A DNA stretch of 13,997 nt, from NCBI GenBank assembly GCA_012965445.1, contig DTSJ01000142.1, forward strand, positions 1 through 13,997, in the 5' to 3' direction. Made by a program: the position numbers and the translations under genes. Positions 13,887 to 13,997 of the stretch are shown here, piece after piece. Source of the stretch: Candidatus Hydrogenedentota bacterium. GTDB lineage: Bacteria > Hydrogenedentota > Hydrogenedentia > Hydrogenedentiales > GCA-2746185. Each line of letters opens with the position of its first letter. The stretch's first letter is position 1. Below the pieces are notes generated by a model, which made no database searches, had not been told where the DNA came from, and saw only the letters and a program-made list of their open reading frames with translations.

Positions 13887-13997
13887 GCCAACCCCTGGTG
13901 CCTTTACTCGAAGTTTACAACCTGCGCGCTACCGACACCGAAGAACCGTCTGCCTTTTCGCATTCCTGCTGGCGAAATGGTTCCCCAAAAATATTTC

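Larger units (their letters stand above)
13572..13997. other. Non-coding right end holding the repeat element
   Basis: After the regulator stop there is only a short dyad (CCGAA, ATAAAA, TTCGG at 13609-13624) without a T-run, so no clear terminator. The rest holds a diverged direct repeat (13725-13754 against 13804-13833), the right copy of the flanking element and its hairpin. A plus-strand frame is open from 13716 to the window end and a minus-strand frame from the end to a stop at 13915-13917. Neither has a recognisable domain or good start signals. Confidence 0.6.

Noticed and set aside
13716..13997. Plus-strand frame open to the window end (94 codons)
   Set aside because: It crosses the repeat element, has no good ribosome-binding site and is rich in Cys, Arg and Pro. 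The equivalent frame in the left repeat copy has a stop.
13915..13997. Possible 3' end of a minus-strand gene entering from the right
   Set aside because: Only about 27 open codons with no recognisable motif. It is possible, given the hairpin downstream, but cannot be supported.
1..13997. CRISPR array, tRNA, rRNA or intact transposase
   Set aside because: No repeat-spacer pattern, no RNA gene folds and no transposase coding sequence were seen on either strand.

Overview
The window is almost entirely one urea import and urea hydrolysis locus from a Gram-negative bacterium. Eleven genes lie head to tail on the minus strand between 12183 and 141. In transcription order they are an outer-membrane porin, urtA-B-C-D-E (ABC urea importer), ureD, a fused ureA-ureB gene, ureC, ureF and ureG. 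Gaps are short or negative (33, 185, -8, -4, 11, -8, 23, 40, 8 and 33 bases), so they probably form one transcription unit. The porin would pass urea across the outer membrane, UrtA would bind it in the periplasm and UrtBCDE would import it. Urease (UreAB plus UreC) would split it to ammonia and carbamate, and UreD, UreF and UreG would load nickel into the active site.

A 713-base divergent intergenic region (12184-12896) separates the porin from a plus-strand LuxR/NarL-type regulator (12897-13571). It holds two outward-facing sequences with sigma-54 (RpoN) -24/-12 spacing, one reading toward the porin-urt-ure operon and one toward the regulator. It also has a helically phased TAGG cluster and two very small candidate ORFs just ahead of the regulator. 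The regulator's receiver domain lacks the phospho-acceptor aspartate and the conserved lysine, so it is probably not a conventional phosphorylated response regulator.

The urease set is unusual in combination: UreA and UreB are fused, no ureE is visible, and UreG starts with an alternating histidine stretch that could stand in for UreE as a nickel reservoir. No nickel transporter gene is present.

The two ends of the window carry the same 78-base element in inverted orientation (1-78 and 13809-13886). Both have identical length, strongly conserved ends and an unrelated centre, and a diverged partial direct copy lies 79 bases from the right one. This is the strongest unexplained structure here. 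It could be a dispersed repeat, an insertion-sequence end or MITE, or an island boundary, and such a repeat could also explain why the sequence ends where it does.

Organism: Gram-negative, because of the porin with a terminal Phe, the Sec signal peptides and a lipobox. A proteobacterium, perhaps marine, is plausible from the operon type, but nothing here fixes the taxon.
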